64,000 nucleotides of DNA from NCBI RefSeq assembly GCF_017893965.1, contig NZ_CP054142.1, forward strand, positions 1,054,001 to 1,118,000, given 5' to 3'. Of the stretch, positions 25,319 through 33,622 are shown piece by piece. The notes under the pieces were generated by a model, which saw only the letters and a program-made list of their open reading frames with translations, had not been told where the DNA came from and made no database searches. Origin of the DNA: Treponema parvum. Its GTDB lineage: Bacteria; Spirochaetota; Spirochaetia; Treponematales; Treponemataceae. How positions within the stretch are numbered: position 1 is the first letter of the stretch; the number at the start of each line of letters is the position of its first letter. Made by a program: the position numbers and the translations under genes.

Positions 25319-26793
25319 AGTTTTCCTTTTAAAGACGGAATCGCATTGCAAAGAATTTCTGTAAGTTTTTCTTTGCTGCGATAGAATTTCGCATTTTTTT
25401 TGTCGTACACGCATATCGGCAAAAGATCTTCCAGTAATTTTTCAACGGGAACGGTCAATCCGTTTATGTTTTTAAGTTCAAGGATCTTTTTGTATTTTGT
25501 GGGAACCGGACTTTCTTCTTCCAGCCAGAGAGGTTCTACGTTTCTTTCGCCTTTCCGCGGGCAGATGATCTTTATGTCTATATCTTTATAAGGCTCAAGA
25601 CCGCTGAATTTTACGATCTGTTGTGCGAGCGTGAGAATTTTTACCGGTTCGCCCATGTCCAACAGATAGGCCGCTCCGTTTTCTCCGACTCCGCCTGTCT
25701 GCAAAACTAACGAACACGCTTCCGGAATGGTCATAAAAAAACGTTCCATCGCCTGATCCGTAACGGTTACAGGCCCTCCGTTTTTTATCTGTTCCATAAA
25801 AAGCGGAAGAATCGATCCTCTGGATCCCAAGACGTTCCCGAATCTTACGAACATGAACGCGCTCTTGTTTGCGGCTTTTTTTGACGCTTCGAATACGAGT
25901 TTTTCGCAAATCATCTTGGAACAGCCGTAAACCGAAACCGGGCTTACGGCCTTGTCCGTGGAAATCAGCACAAATCGATTAACCTTGTTTTCAATGGCCG
26001 AATCAAGCAAGTTCTTCGTTCCGAACACGTTATTTTCTATCGCCGCAACAGGATTTTCTTCCATCATCGGAACATGTTTATACGCCGCGCAGTGAAAAAT
26101 AACGTCGCATCGCGTTTGCGCTATTATGTATCTTATGTATTCTCTGTCTTTCATGTCGCCGATTATAGGCACGATCGTCGCTTTTTCTCCTACGCCTTCG
26201 GATTGTAAAAGGCGCAATTCCCTGTCTATCTGATATATGGAATTTTCACCGTGGCCGAACAGATAAAGCCTTTCAGCTCCGCCCGACAATAGCTGCCGTG
26301 AAAGTTCGGAGCCTATGGAACCTCCTGCGCCGGTGATGAGAACCCTTTTACCGCGAAGGTAGGAAAGGCTTTTTGAAAGCGGAATCGTTATGGGAGTCCT
26401 TCCGAGAATATCTAGAGGATCGATTTCTCTTGCCTGAACCAAGTGGGCGGATCCGTCTACGATCTGACTTACGGACGGAAGGATTTTTATATTCCCGAAT
26501 CCGTTTTTTATGAGAATTTCATAGATGTTTTTTATTCTCTCAACGGTAGCGGCTGGAATGGCTATAATCGCCTTGTCGTCGCGGCTGCAGCGCAATAGAG
26601 AAGCCATATTGTTTATCGGCCCTAAAACAGGAATTCCGTCTATCTCTGTCCCTATGAGCGACTTGTCGTCATCCAGAAACGCCGCCACGCGGCCGAAAAT
26701 CTTTTTGCGTTTTATATCGTTTGCAATCATCTGACCGGCAAAACCCGCGCCTATTATGTACAGCCGCGAATTGCCGTTTGAACGATCTGTCAT
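25315..26793 (-). CDS. CapD/FlaA1-like nucleotide-sugar 4,6-dehydratase
   Basis: 492 residues. Two Rossmann regions: an N-terminal nucleotide-binding domain starting RLYIIGAGFAGQMIANDI, and a C-terminal extended SDR with GAGGSIGSELSRQLLSGGA and the active-site stretch STDKAVSPVSVYGCSK. In the usual membrane-bound CapD/PglF/WbpM type the position of Tyr is Met; here VYGCSK keeps Tyr. The four N-terminal membrane helices of those proteins are absent, so this form is soluble. It is first in a five-gene minus-strand operon with promoter TTGCAG-17-TATATT upstream. Confidence 0.85.
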   Translation of the reverse strand: MTDRSNGNSRLYIIGAGFAGQMIANDIKRKKIFGRVAAFLDDDKSLIGTEIDGIPVLGPINNMASLLRCSRDDKAIIAIPAATVERIKNIYEILIKNGFGNIKILPSVSQIVDGSAHLVQAREIDPLDILGRTPITIPLSKSLSYLRGKRVLITGAGGSIGSELSRQLLSGGAERLYLFGHGENSIYQIDRELRLLQSEGVGEKATIVPIIGDMKDREYIRYIIAQTRCDVIFHCAAYKHVPMMEENPVAAIENNVFGTKNLLDSAIENKVNRFVLISTDKAVSPVSVYGCSKMICEKLVFEASKKAANKSAFMFVRFGNVLGSRGSILPLFMEQIKNGGPVTVTDQAMERFFMTIPEACSLVLQTGGVGENGAAYLLDMGEPVKILTLAQQIVKFSGLEPYKDIDIKIICPRKGERNVEPLWLEEESPVPTKYKKILELKNINGLTVPVEKLLEDLLPICVYDKKNAKFYRSKEKLTEILCNAIPSLKGKL

Positions 26794-26825
26794 GCTGTGC
26801 CTGCTTTATAATTTTTTATGCATTA

Positions 26826-26854
26826 AATATACCATAGTGATATTTTAACTGCAA
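26826..26854 (-). promoter_or_regulatory. Promoter of the CapD/DegT/hydroxylase-like operon
   Basis: On the minus strand TTGCAG (26854-26849), a 17-bp spacer and TATATT (26831-26826), about 33 bp before the start codon of the CapD-like gene. Confidence 0.55.
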
Positions 26855-26959
26855 TAAATTGAAATATGCGCTAAACAGTTTTCTTTATTTTTCCGAAAAT
26901 ATATTAAGAGTTCGGTTTTGCTAAAGACAAAATTTCATGGACCGGCCTCGCACTTAAAT

Positions 26960-27478
26960 ATGAATATAAAGCGTATCACAGTAACTTTTACGGTTCTCAT
27001 CTTTTTACTCCACGCACGCGCTGCAGCCTTGTCCGTCGTAATACAAGTGATACAGCAATATGAGGACGTGAATGAGACCCTTGAGTCGACAAGTATTTTT
27101 GCTCAGGATCTTATAGATTGTTTTTTTGAATACGGCGATATAGTGACGGATGCCCCCGTAATTCTTTGTGCGGATAGCCATGCAGATGAAGACGCGTTAA
27201 ATCGCGTGTTTATCGAAGCAGCACAAGGGTATATGGAGTTCCTTGCAAAGGTTACGCTCGAATACGAAAAAGACGGATTCGTTAAGGACGGACTTCCTGA
27301 CAACTATCCGGTTTTAAAAAAAATCGGCTGGGAACTGATTTCAGTTGCACAAAACAGGCGGAGCGCTTCCGGAGTAAAACCGATAGGATCCGTCCGGGCG
27401 AAACGGCTTGATGAGACGGAAATACAAAATTTTGCAGTTGATGTTGCAAAGCAGATTAAAATAGGATCTGAAAAGTGA
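26960..27478 (+). CDS. Small secreted protein of unknown function
   Basis: I do not recognise a family. From ATG 26960 the product has 172 residues with a signal peptide (MNIKRITVTFTVLIFLLHAR, then AAA); a TTG at 26918 would add 14 residues. The mature part is predicted to be mostly helical and acidic, with the phrase CFFEYGDIVTDAPVILCADS. No ribosome site is evident for either start. It ends immediately before the RlpA-like gene (27487), suggesting joint expression and perhaps a shared envelope role. Confidence 0.6.
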   Translation: MNIKRITVTFTVLIFLLHARAAALSVVIQVIQQYEDVNETLESTSIFAQDLIDCFFEYGDIVTDAPVILCADSHADEDALNRVFIEAAQGYMEFLAKVTLEYEKDGFVKDGLPDNYPVLKKIGWELISVAQNRRSASGVKPIGSVRAKRLDETEIQNFAVDVAKQIKIGSEK

Positions 27479-27486
27479 GGAGCCAT

Positions 27487-28911
27487 ATGAAAAAAATATT
27501 CATACATATAATTACCGTACTCTTGGCAGGAATGTTTTTTATGGGTTTTAGTCCTTCCGTAGACGGACGCGCAGTGGTTGCGGATAAAGATGTTTTGCCT
27601 GCAGGACTTTTTTGTAAGACGATAGGATACTTGCCCGGCGACAGCGTGAACGTGATTAATCCCGTAAACGGAAGATCTGCGGATATTCTTGTTTTGGGTT
27701 CCCTTGATCCTTCGGAAGGCGTCGCGATTCTTTTGTCGCCGGAAGCCGCGACTGAACTCGGAATCGAAAAAAATGCAAACAACCTTGTAAAACTCACCAA
27801 GCGTACGGGAGGAATGGACGAGCAGGTTTTCGGAACAGCGACTATCGCGCGCGGAGAAGGTGAAAAGATTGCGGAAACAGCCGAAGCGGAACCTTTCGTT
27901 TCCGAAACGGTGGACGCCGAAACAGTAGGCGAGGGGGAGACGATTTTTGCGCCTCTCGAAACAGTTGAAGATGTAAATATCGCCGAAGAAGATAATGAAG
28001 ATATTGAAGTAGAAGAAATCTCCACGGAAGAAATTCCTCCTGTAGAAAAAGTTCTTACGGAAGACGTGTTGCTTGCAAGTTCAGATACGAATGTTGAATC
28101 TGAAAAAGTGGATGATGAAGTTGTAAACGATATTATGCCCCCCTCGGACATAAGCGATTCTGCTGTCAAAGCCGATGCGGTTACTGTGGACGGTGAAAAT
28201 AACATAGTTCCCGTTGAAGAAGCCGTAAGCGACGCAGAAATGCCCGACACTGCAAAAAACGATATGCTTGCCGCCGAAACGGCTGAACCCGTTCCTGAAA
28301 CGGCCGAATCTTCCGTTGAACCTGTGCTCGAAGAGCCTTTTATCGCCGAAGAGATCCCTCCTTCCGTTATTGCCGCCGAGGAGCCCGTCAATCCTGATGA
28401 AACTCCCGGATCTGCGGTTTTTGAAGAACCCGAAGTGAGCGTTATCGTCCCTGAAGAAGATCAGGGAGAAGTCTACGCTCCCATAGTTTTAGTTCCTTCG
28501 ACGGAAAATCCTCCCGACGGCAAAGCCCCTAAACCCGTTGAAAAAGACGATTATGCGGAGAATGCTTTTGCAAAAACGCCTCAGGAGGAAGCACCTTTCA
28601 AAGATACGGATTCCAAAACGGCGACCGCTCCCGTTTCCACCGAAGAATTTGCTTCTTACACGGTGGCAAGCCTCAATGATCTTAAAAGCGGAAAATACTA
28701 TGTGCAGATTTCGGTACTGAAAGAGCCGGAGAATATCAGAAAACTTATAAACACTTATAAGGGAAATTATCCGCTTGTAATGGTTCCTTTGGCAAGCGGG
28801 GGGGCAAATCAAATGCTTGTAGGGCCCCTTGAGCGTGACGAGTACAATACGGTATTGGCTAAATTCAAGGCTAACGGATTTAAGGACGCCTTTCTTCGTA
28901 AGATACGCTGA
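27487..28911 (+). CDS. RlpA-like DPBB and SPOR domain protein with long acidic linker
   Basis: 474 residues. A signal peptide (~1-25) is followed by a double-psi beta-barrel-like domain (~28-112: LPGDSVNVINPVNGRSADIL, LLSPEAATELGI), a Glu/Val/Ala-rich linker of about 270 residues, and a C-terminal SPOR domain (KYYVQISVLKEPENIRKLI, LVGPLERDEYNTVLAKFK). SPOR domains bind denuded peptidoglycan at division sites. The DPBB domain lacks the NDRGPF motif of RlpA (it has LGSLDPSEG), so transglycosylase activity is doubtful. ATG 27487 is preceded by GAGGAG. It may act as a septal or cell-wall scaffold. Confidence 0.72.
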   Translation: MKKIFIHIITVLLAGMFFMGFSPSVDGRAVVADKDVLPAGLFCKTIGYLPGDSVNVINPVNGRSADILVLGSLDPSEGVAILLSPEAATELGIEKNANNLVKLTKRTGGMDEQVFGTATIARGEGEKIAETAEAEPFVSETVDAETVGEGETIFAPLETVEDVNIAEEDNEDIEVEEISTEEIPPVEKVLTEDVLLASSDTNVESEKVDDEVVNDIMPPSDISDSAVKADAVTVDGENNIVPVEEAVSDAEMPDTAKNDMLAAETAEPVPETAESSVEPVLEEPFIAEEIPPSVIAAEEPVNPDETPGSAVFEEPEVSVIVPEEDQGEVYAPIVLVPSTENPPDGKAPKPVEKDDYAENAFAKTPQEEAPFKDTDSKTATAPVSTEEFASYTVASLNDLKSGKYYVQISVLKEPENIRKLINTYKGNYPLVMVPLASGGANQMLVGPLERDEYNTVLAKFKANGFKDAFLRKIR

Positions 28912-29022
28912 AATTTTATGATAATTTGATAGGCGGGAAAATGCCGCTAGAAGACGGAGTGTGTGCACAAAAGGCGGGGACAGTGAGTGCACAGGGCGTC
29001 ATATGGCCGTCGAAGTTAAAAC

Positions 29023-29051
29023 TTGATTTTTTGCCGCTTTTTTACTATATT
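29023..29051 (+). promoter_or_regulatory. Promoter of ssrA
   Basis: TTGATT (29023-29028), a 17-bp spacer and TATATT (29046-29051), placing transcription about 10 nt before the mature tmRNA 5' end. Confidence 0.65.
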
Positions 29052-29067
29052 ATACGTATATAGAATC

Positions 29068-29422
29068 GGGGATGCACCGGTTTCGACGGGTACGGGAGAG
29101 CCTGTGCTGCAAGTAAGGTTACGCCTGTCCTTTAAACAGACGAAAAAAATTAACTGCAGAAGACAATTCTCAGTTAGCTCTCGCCGCGTAAGCTGCGTTT
29201 GAGCCGGAAACCTGTTTGCGCTGTTCCGAGCATTCGGGATTTCTGTCACAAATCGGGGCTTGCCGCATAATGTGTTCGGTCTTTATGCGGGACTTACAAT
29301 CGAAATACGGAAACGACGCTTGCGGTGCTGCCACCGTTTCCCGACAATCACCTCGCACCGCTAAACTTGTAGAGGTACTTGTTTTACGTATTCGGACGGG
29401 GGTTCAATTCCCCCCATCTCCA
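29068..29422 (+). ncRNA. ssrA: tmRNA (SsrA)
   Basis: A tRNA-mRNA hybrid that rescues stalled ribosomes. The 5' end GGGGATGCACCGGTTTCGAC and the 3' end with GGACGGGGGTTCAATTCC are diagnostic. The acceptor arms GGGGATG and CATCTCC pair, CCA is not encoded, and the T-arm is intact. The tag frame runs from GCA at 29156 to TAA at 29189-29191 and encodes AEDNSQLALAA, ending in the usual LAA protease signal; charged alanine is added in front. An intrinsic terminator follows directly. Confidence 0.96.
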
Positions 29423-29446
29423 AAGCCGCTTTTTGCGGCTTTTTTT
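29423..29446 (+). terminator. Intrinsic terminator of ssrA
   Basis: Stem AAGCCGC / GCGGCTT with loop TTTTT-like sequence, followed by a run of T. Confidence 0.9.
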
Positions 29447-29570
29447 GTTTGTCCGGCTGAGTTCCTTGCGAAATAAAAGTGTCTGCTATAAATGCGGCCG
29501 ACACGATGCGTGTATAATCCGCCTCATACTGAAAATATCGCTTCCCCCTAAAATCATCAGCTACCGATTA

Positions 29571-30086
29571 TCATTTTTGGGGATAGGTTTTGTACATAGC
29601 AATAGAGTTTCTTTTTTCGTTAAACGCTATTCCTTCGTTCCAAAATTCCAATGCGGCAAAAAGGGCGTTACCTCCGTCATCGGAGGCACTTTCTTCTGTC
29701 TTAAAAGAAACATAGTCTGCGAGCACCTTAAGATCGTTTGCTTCAAGGGCGCGGCGGCGGTTTTTGTTAAACTCGTTCCATTTTTCAAGTTCTTTAAATC
29801 CTTCGCCTTCGTCTTCTACGATCAGATGGGCGTGAGAGCTGCTGAAAGAATAATAGACGGTTATTTTTTTTGTAAGATCACATTTATTGCCGTGTTTTAT
29901 TGCATTTTTTATTATCTCGCAGACTTGCTGCTCAAGTATGGCCATTTCTTCGCCCTGAAACGGCGCCGACTGAACTATTAAAAGCGTAAAATATCTGATT
30001 CGTCGCCAATCGGACGGAAATTCCTTTTTCAGCATGTTTGTTTTGTCAAACAAGGGATCGTTTGAGTTACAACGGATTTCAGTCAT
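29571..30086 (-). CDS. Anti-sigma-factor-like serine kinase (HATPase, RsbW/SpoIIAB type)
   Basis: 171 residues. The GHKL ATP-binding fold is visible: N-box QQVCEIIKNAIKHGN (~55-69), G1 box VEDEGEGF (~92-99), then a long lid and DGGNALFAALEFWNEGI. Such proteins bind sigma factors or other partners and phosphorylate a STAS antagonist. Its start lies inside the STAS gene end (8-bp overlap), a typical partner pair. No sigma factor gene is nearby, so the target is unknown. It is last in the cluster. Confidence 0.78.
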   Translation of the reverse strand: MTEIRCNSNDPLFDKTNMLKKEFPSDWRRIRYFTLLIVQSAPFQGEEMAILEQQVCEIIKNAIKHGNKCDLTKKITVYYSFSSSHAHLIVEDEGEGFKELEKWNEFNKNRRRALEANDLKVLADYVSFKTEESASDDGGNALFAALEFWNEGIAFNEKRNSIAMYKTYPQK

Positions 30087-30435
30087 CTTTTTTATCCGGA
30101 TCGCTTAATTTTTCAACCGCATTATCTACGGTATCGACTATGGGAAAAAATACGTTTAATTTAGTAAGGCTTATAACTTTTTGAACGGAACCGTGCACGT
30201 TGGTTATCGCAAGCTGAAGATCGGCTTTTTTTACGGTAGTGCATATGTAGATAAGAACTCCGATCCCCGAAGAGTCTATATAATCGACCTTGTCCAAATT
30301 GATCACAAAAGCTTTTATGTCTTTTTCGATCATTTTGGATATGAGATCTTTTAATTTATATGAATTGTACAGATCCATTTCGCCGAGTACGTCAACAATA
30401 TATACTTCGCCGCTTTTACGGATAGTCATTTCCAT
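30079..30435 (-). CDS. STAS-domain anti-sigma factor antagonist (RsbV/SpoIIAA type)
   Basis: 118 residues. The STAS core KAFVINLDKVDYIDSSGIGV contains the serine (DSSG) that the partner kinase phosphorylates. It should release the kinase's target when unphosphorylated. TATAAT (minus strand, 30447-30442) lies exactly 6 nt before the ATG with TTGAAA 17 bp further up and no ribosome site, so this gene and its kinase partner appear to have their own leaderless transcript inside the cluster. Confidence 0.85.
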   Translation of the reverse strand: MEMTIRKSGEVYIVDVLGEMDLYNSYKLKDLISKMIEKDIKAFVINLDKVDYIDSSGIGVLIYICTTVKKADLQLAITNVHGSVQKVISLTKLNVFFPIVDTVDNAVEKLSDPDKKDD

Positions 30436-30441
30436 GCTTAA

Positions 30442-30470
30442 ATTATAGCACGGTACCGCTACTTTTTCAA
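30442..30470 (-). promoter_or_regulatory. Promoter of the STAS gene, predicted leaderless
   Basis: On the minus strand TTGAAA (30470-30465), a 17-bp spacer and consensus TATAAT (30447-30442), then TTAAGC and the ATG. This is the clearest case of the -10-to-start spacing of 6 nt seen at several genes here. Confidence 0.65.
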
Positions 30471-31358
30471 ACTTAGATGTTCCATTATGTTTTTTAAACG
30501 TTGAAAAAAGCCCATCCCGTATTTTTTCGAAAATTCCGTTACGGTTTTATCCAAAGCATAGTCTTCGCCGAATTTTTTCTTAAGTTCGTCCCAATATTTT
30601 ATAAACCACACATATAAATCGCTTTGCGTTCTTCCGGGAAAGCGCTTGAGTATGTGTTTTTTACTTATGAGCTGGATGATCGGCGTGTAAACGCTTGTGT
30701 ACCAAGACATGATCACATCCGGCATGCCTGTTTCTTGGGCATGGTTTTGGTTCATGTAATTTTTATGCGCAAGTATGTGATTGTAAATAACGTCGTATTG
30801 ACCCGGCGCGGAAAAATCCAGGCACCAGTAGTCGGTTATGTCGCCGAAGGCGGTTTCCGAATAAAACACCCGTTTTTCATAGTTTATGACTTGTTTCTTT
30901 ATTTTTTTATAAGATTGTCCCGGCTTTAACTTTATTTCGGTTTTAAGGCTGACCACTTCCGCGTCGATAAATTCTATTCCCTGAGCTTTTGCCACGGACA
31001 CACGGTGATTCCCGTCCCTTACAAAATACAATCCTCCGACCTCGTACAGATTTATGGGCGGCAGAGTTATTCCGCTGTTGATCGCGTTGTCAATACTTTC
31101 CCACCTGGATTTTAAATGTAAGTTTTTTGGGAAAAATTCTTTGTCAAAATCTCTGTAACGGTCTTCGCTGCCGACTATCGACGCTACCGGAACGGTTTTT
31201 ATGCCCTCGTAGCTTTCATTTTGCGGTTTTAACAGTTCTTTTACGTCCGCAAAGGATATTAAAGAAGCTTCGCCCGGATTTAAGAGACTTTGAATTTCAT
31301 GTACAAGAGCTTTGTTATAGGCTTTTGAAAAATCATGGTCCGAGTTCATATCGTTCAT
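30459..31358 (-). CDS. ParB/sulfiredoxin-fold protein, function unknown
   Basis: 299 residues, soluble. The N-terminal half resembles the ParB-type nuclease/CTPase fold: TLPPINLYEVGGLYFVRDGN then HRVSVAKAQG, with the conserved G-H-R. The second half (LSAPGQYDVIYNHILAHKNY, DVIMSWYTSVYTPIIQLI) is a helical domain I cannot assign. It lacks a ParB helix-turn-helix, so chromosome partitioning is unlikely. It follows the phosphoesterase gene by 15 bp in a minus-strand cluster. AAAGGA lies about 10 nt before the ATG. Confidence 0.6.
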   Translation of the reverse strand: MNDMNSDHDFSKAYNKALVHEIQSLLNPGEASLISFADVKELLKPQNESYEGIKTVPVASIVGSEDRYRDFDKEFFPKNLHLKSRWESIDNAINSGITLPPINLYEVGGLYFVRDGNHRVSVAKAQGIEFIDAEVVSLKTEIKLKPGQSYKKIKKQVINYEKRVFYSETAFGDITDYWCLDFSAPGQYDVIYNHILAHKNYMNQNHAQETGMPDVIMSWYTSVYTPIIQLISKKHILKRFPGRTQSDLYVWFIKYWDELKKKFGEDYALDKTVTEFSKKYGMGFFQRLKNIMEHLSLKK

Positions 31359-31373
31359 ATATTTAAATTTCCT

Positions 31374-32105
31374 TTAAATATTTTCAGGCATTTCAATTAT
31401 TATGCAGCCGAATGCGTTTACGATGTTCGTTCTGCCGCACAAAGTCTCTCGCTCCGCACGGCTGTCGTAAAGATGTATGTGACCGTGCACCATAAATTGG
31501 GGACTGAATTTTTTTATAAACCAGTTATAACATTTAAACCCTTTATGGCAGTCGTCTTCAAGATCATGTATGTGACGCGGCGGAGCATGCGTTAAAAATA
31601 TGTCGACGTATCGTCCGTACAGTATTTTATTTATGATCATGCCGGGAATGAGTTTCAGCAATTTTAAAAGCATTTGAAACTCTGTGTATTGATTCATTCC
31701 GTTGTTGTATCTTATGGAGCCGGAAACTCCCGCCATCAGCAGCGGCGTTTTTTTATTTGTTTTCGCTACGGTTACGGGAATTTCTTTTACCCTCAACATT
31801 TTAAATCCTACATAATCGGCTCCGTGGCCGAACGATTTGAAAACGGTTTGAGCAATGTTTTTGCGGGTAGGTAAATTTGGAACGAGAATATCGGCGGATC
31901 TGCCGTGATACAGATGGAATTCGTTGAGATTGTGATTGCCGAAGATAAAAAACGTAGGCTTATTAAGCGTCGAAACAATAAAATCGACATAATCTAGCGG
32001 AAGATCTCCTGCGCACAATACTGCGTCTACGTCTTTAAAGCGTTCTTTAGCGTTGGAGCTGTAGACGAGGGGATCGATCTGATCTGACACGCAAAGAAAT
32101 TTCAT
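31374..32105 (-). CDS. Calcineurin-type metallophosphoesterase
   Basis: 243 residues. Metal-binding motifs appear in order: an early CVSDQID (normally D-x-H, here D-x-I), VLCAGDLPLD, FIFGNHN, FLTHAPPRHIHD and MVHGHIHLYDS. The histidine normally following the first Asp is replaced (SDQIDP), which may alter the metal site. The cellular substrate is unknown; nucleotides, proteins or RNA are all possible for the family. GAAGGGA precedes the ATG. It is co-transcribed with the TPR gene upstream (18-bp gap). Confidence 0.78.
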   Translation of the reverse strand: MKFLCVSDQIDPLVYSSNAKERFKDVDAVLCAGDLPLDYVDFIVSTLNKPTFFIFGNHNLNEFHLYHGRSADILVPNLPTRKNIAQTVFKSFGHGADYVGFKMLRVKEIPVTVAKTNKKTPLLMAGVSGSIRYNNGMNQYTEFQMLLKLLKLIPGMIINKILYGRYVDIFLTHAPPRHIHDLEDDCHKGFKCYNWFIKKFSPQFMVHGHIHLYDSRAERETLCGRTNIVNAFGCIIIEMPENI

Positions 32106-32123
32106 TTTATCGTTCCCTTCAGG

Positions 32124-33491
32124 TTAAATGCTTACCTTTGTCATAAGAGAATCGAGCTTCGCTCGGTCTATTAATTCTATCGGCCTGTTTTCCGCAAAAT
32201 TTTTTGCCGGCCGCGAGTAACCCGAGCTTGAAATGATAACCGCTTTGGAACACGAAAGCTCCTTTGCCTTGTCAAGCGCCTCTCTTATTATGTTGTCTTC
32301 AAGAGTCGCCGACGAGCGGTTAAACCAGAGCATAAACAGCTGTTTGCGCACGTTGCGCCAATCTTCAGAACTTTTGTCGGTAGCTATTATTTGGCATCCG
32401 TCTTTTATGGCGCTTACCTGCTGAGGACTTACGTTGAGCGCGGAAACGGCTATTTTTTTGCATATTTCAAAAAAATCCGCATCGTTACAGGTTAAATATT
32501 CTTTTATAGAATCGTTTGTTTGAATATCCTGATATTCGTTAAGTTTTGCACCTACGTCACGGAAATTTTTATCTTTTTCAAATATGGCCTTCCATTGTTC
32601 TATGGCTTTTTCAATTTTGCGCTGTTTTTCAAAACACGAGGCAAGAAAATAGCGTGCATATAACGTGTCGCGGGAATTTCCGTTCTTTCCCGCATTGACG
32701 GCCCGTTCAAAATCCGCCGCCGCATTGTCTAGGCTGTCGGCCAGCATAAAGCATGTTCCGCGCTCGATAAGAGATTTTTGCCTAAAGACGGGGTCGCGGA
32801 AAGATTTTTCAAAGGCCTTTACCGCAGCTCCGTAATCCTTGTTCCCTTTTAAGATTTTTCCAAGATAATAGTAGTTGGAGGCCATGTCGGGATTTATTTG
32901 AATGGCAAGATCAATTTCCCGCTTGGCTTCGGCGAGCTGCTTCATGTTGTACAATATAAGCCCCAACGCTGCGTGCGCCTTTTGATGACGTTTGTTAAGC
33001 GAGATCGCTTTTTGATAAAAACCCAGAGCCACTTCCGGATGTCCCTGGTTATCGTATATAAAACCTGCGTTATAAAAATTTTCAGGATTTTTGGGTTCCA
33101 GTTTAGTTAATAGAAGATATTCTTTTAAAGCCTCGTTCAAAAGATTGTATTTTGAATAAAGGGCTGAAATTTCCTTTCTGAAGTCGAGCTCGGAAAGCCC
33201 TTCGCCAAAGACTGCCGTTTGGTTTACAGTCTTGTATTCCATGAGAGCCAATTCGGTTCGGTTATCCGCAAGATAGGCTTTACCTAAAAAATAATGCGCC
33301 ATATAATCGTTCGGAGACTTTGCGAGAAGCGATTTTGCCAATTTTATGGCTTGAACGTTTTTTCCCTGTTTTATAAGCTTTTGAATTCCTTCTATGCGTT
33401 TTGGAGCCGCAACCGATTTTACTACGAATAAGATCAGGGTTCCTACGCCGAAGGCAAGAACTATTAAAACAATTATCTGTACAAAAGCCAT
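32124..33491 (-). CDS. Membrane-anchored TPR protein with a degenerate Mrr-like C-terminal domain
   Basis: 455 residues. One N-terminal helix (~5-28), TPR repeats from ~35 to ~310 (for example NPENFYNAGFIYDNQGHPEV, HQKAHAALGLILYNMKQLAE), then a C-terminal domain (~335-455) ending EALDKAKELSCSKAVIISSS...RPIELIDRAKL, which matches the end of Mrr-type restriction endonuclease folds. The catalytic D...QxK pattern is not evident (RNVRKQLFMLW), so nuclease activity is doubtful. GGAGGAATT precedes the ATG. It is first in the minus-strand cluster and likely an assembly scaffold at the membrane. Confidence 0.72.
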   Translation of the reverse strand: MAFVQIIVLIVLAFGVGTLILFVVKSVAAPKRIEGIQKLIKQGKNVQAIKLAKSLLAKSPNDYMAHYFLGKAYLADNRTELALMEYKTVNQTAVFGEGLSELDFRKEISALYSKYNLLNEALKEYLLLTKLEPKNPENFYNAGFIYDNQGHPEVALGFYQKAISLNKRHQKAHAALGLILYNMKQLAEAKREIDLAIQINPDMASNYYYLGKILKGNKDYGAAVKAFEKSFRDPVFRQKSLIERGTCFMLADSLDNAAADFERAVNAGKNGNSRDTLYARYFLASCFEKQRKIEKAIEQWKAIFEKDKNFRDVGAKLNEYQDIQTNDSIKEYLTCNDADFFEICKKIAVSALNVSPQQVSAIKDGCQIIATDKSSEDWRNVRKQLFMLWFNRSSATLEDNIIREALDKAKELSCSKAVIISSSGYSRPAKNFAENRPIELIDRAKLDSLMTKVSI

Positions 33492-33622
33492 AATTCCTCC
33501 GAATATAATAGAGTAGTAAATTTATACGAATATGTCAAATGACGGATTGGCGACCGGATTTTTTTGCGCGACGACGCCATCCTGCCGGGTGTGCAGGCCT
33601 TTTTAATACGAGGTATAAGATT

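Noticed and set aside
27456-28391. 311-codon minus-strand frame rich in Ser/Thr
   Set aside because: It is antisense to the Glu-rich linker of the RlpA-like gene; such codons produce long Ser-rich antisense frames by chance.
28963-28998. Direct repeat GTGCACA(AAA)GGCG / GTGCACAGGGCG
   Set aside because: Only two short imperfect copies; no evidence of CRISPR or iteron function.
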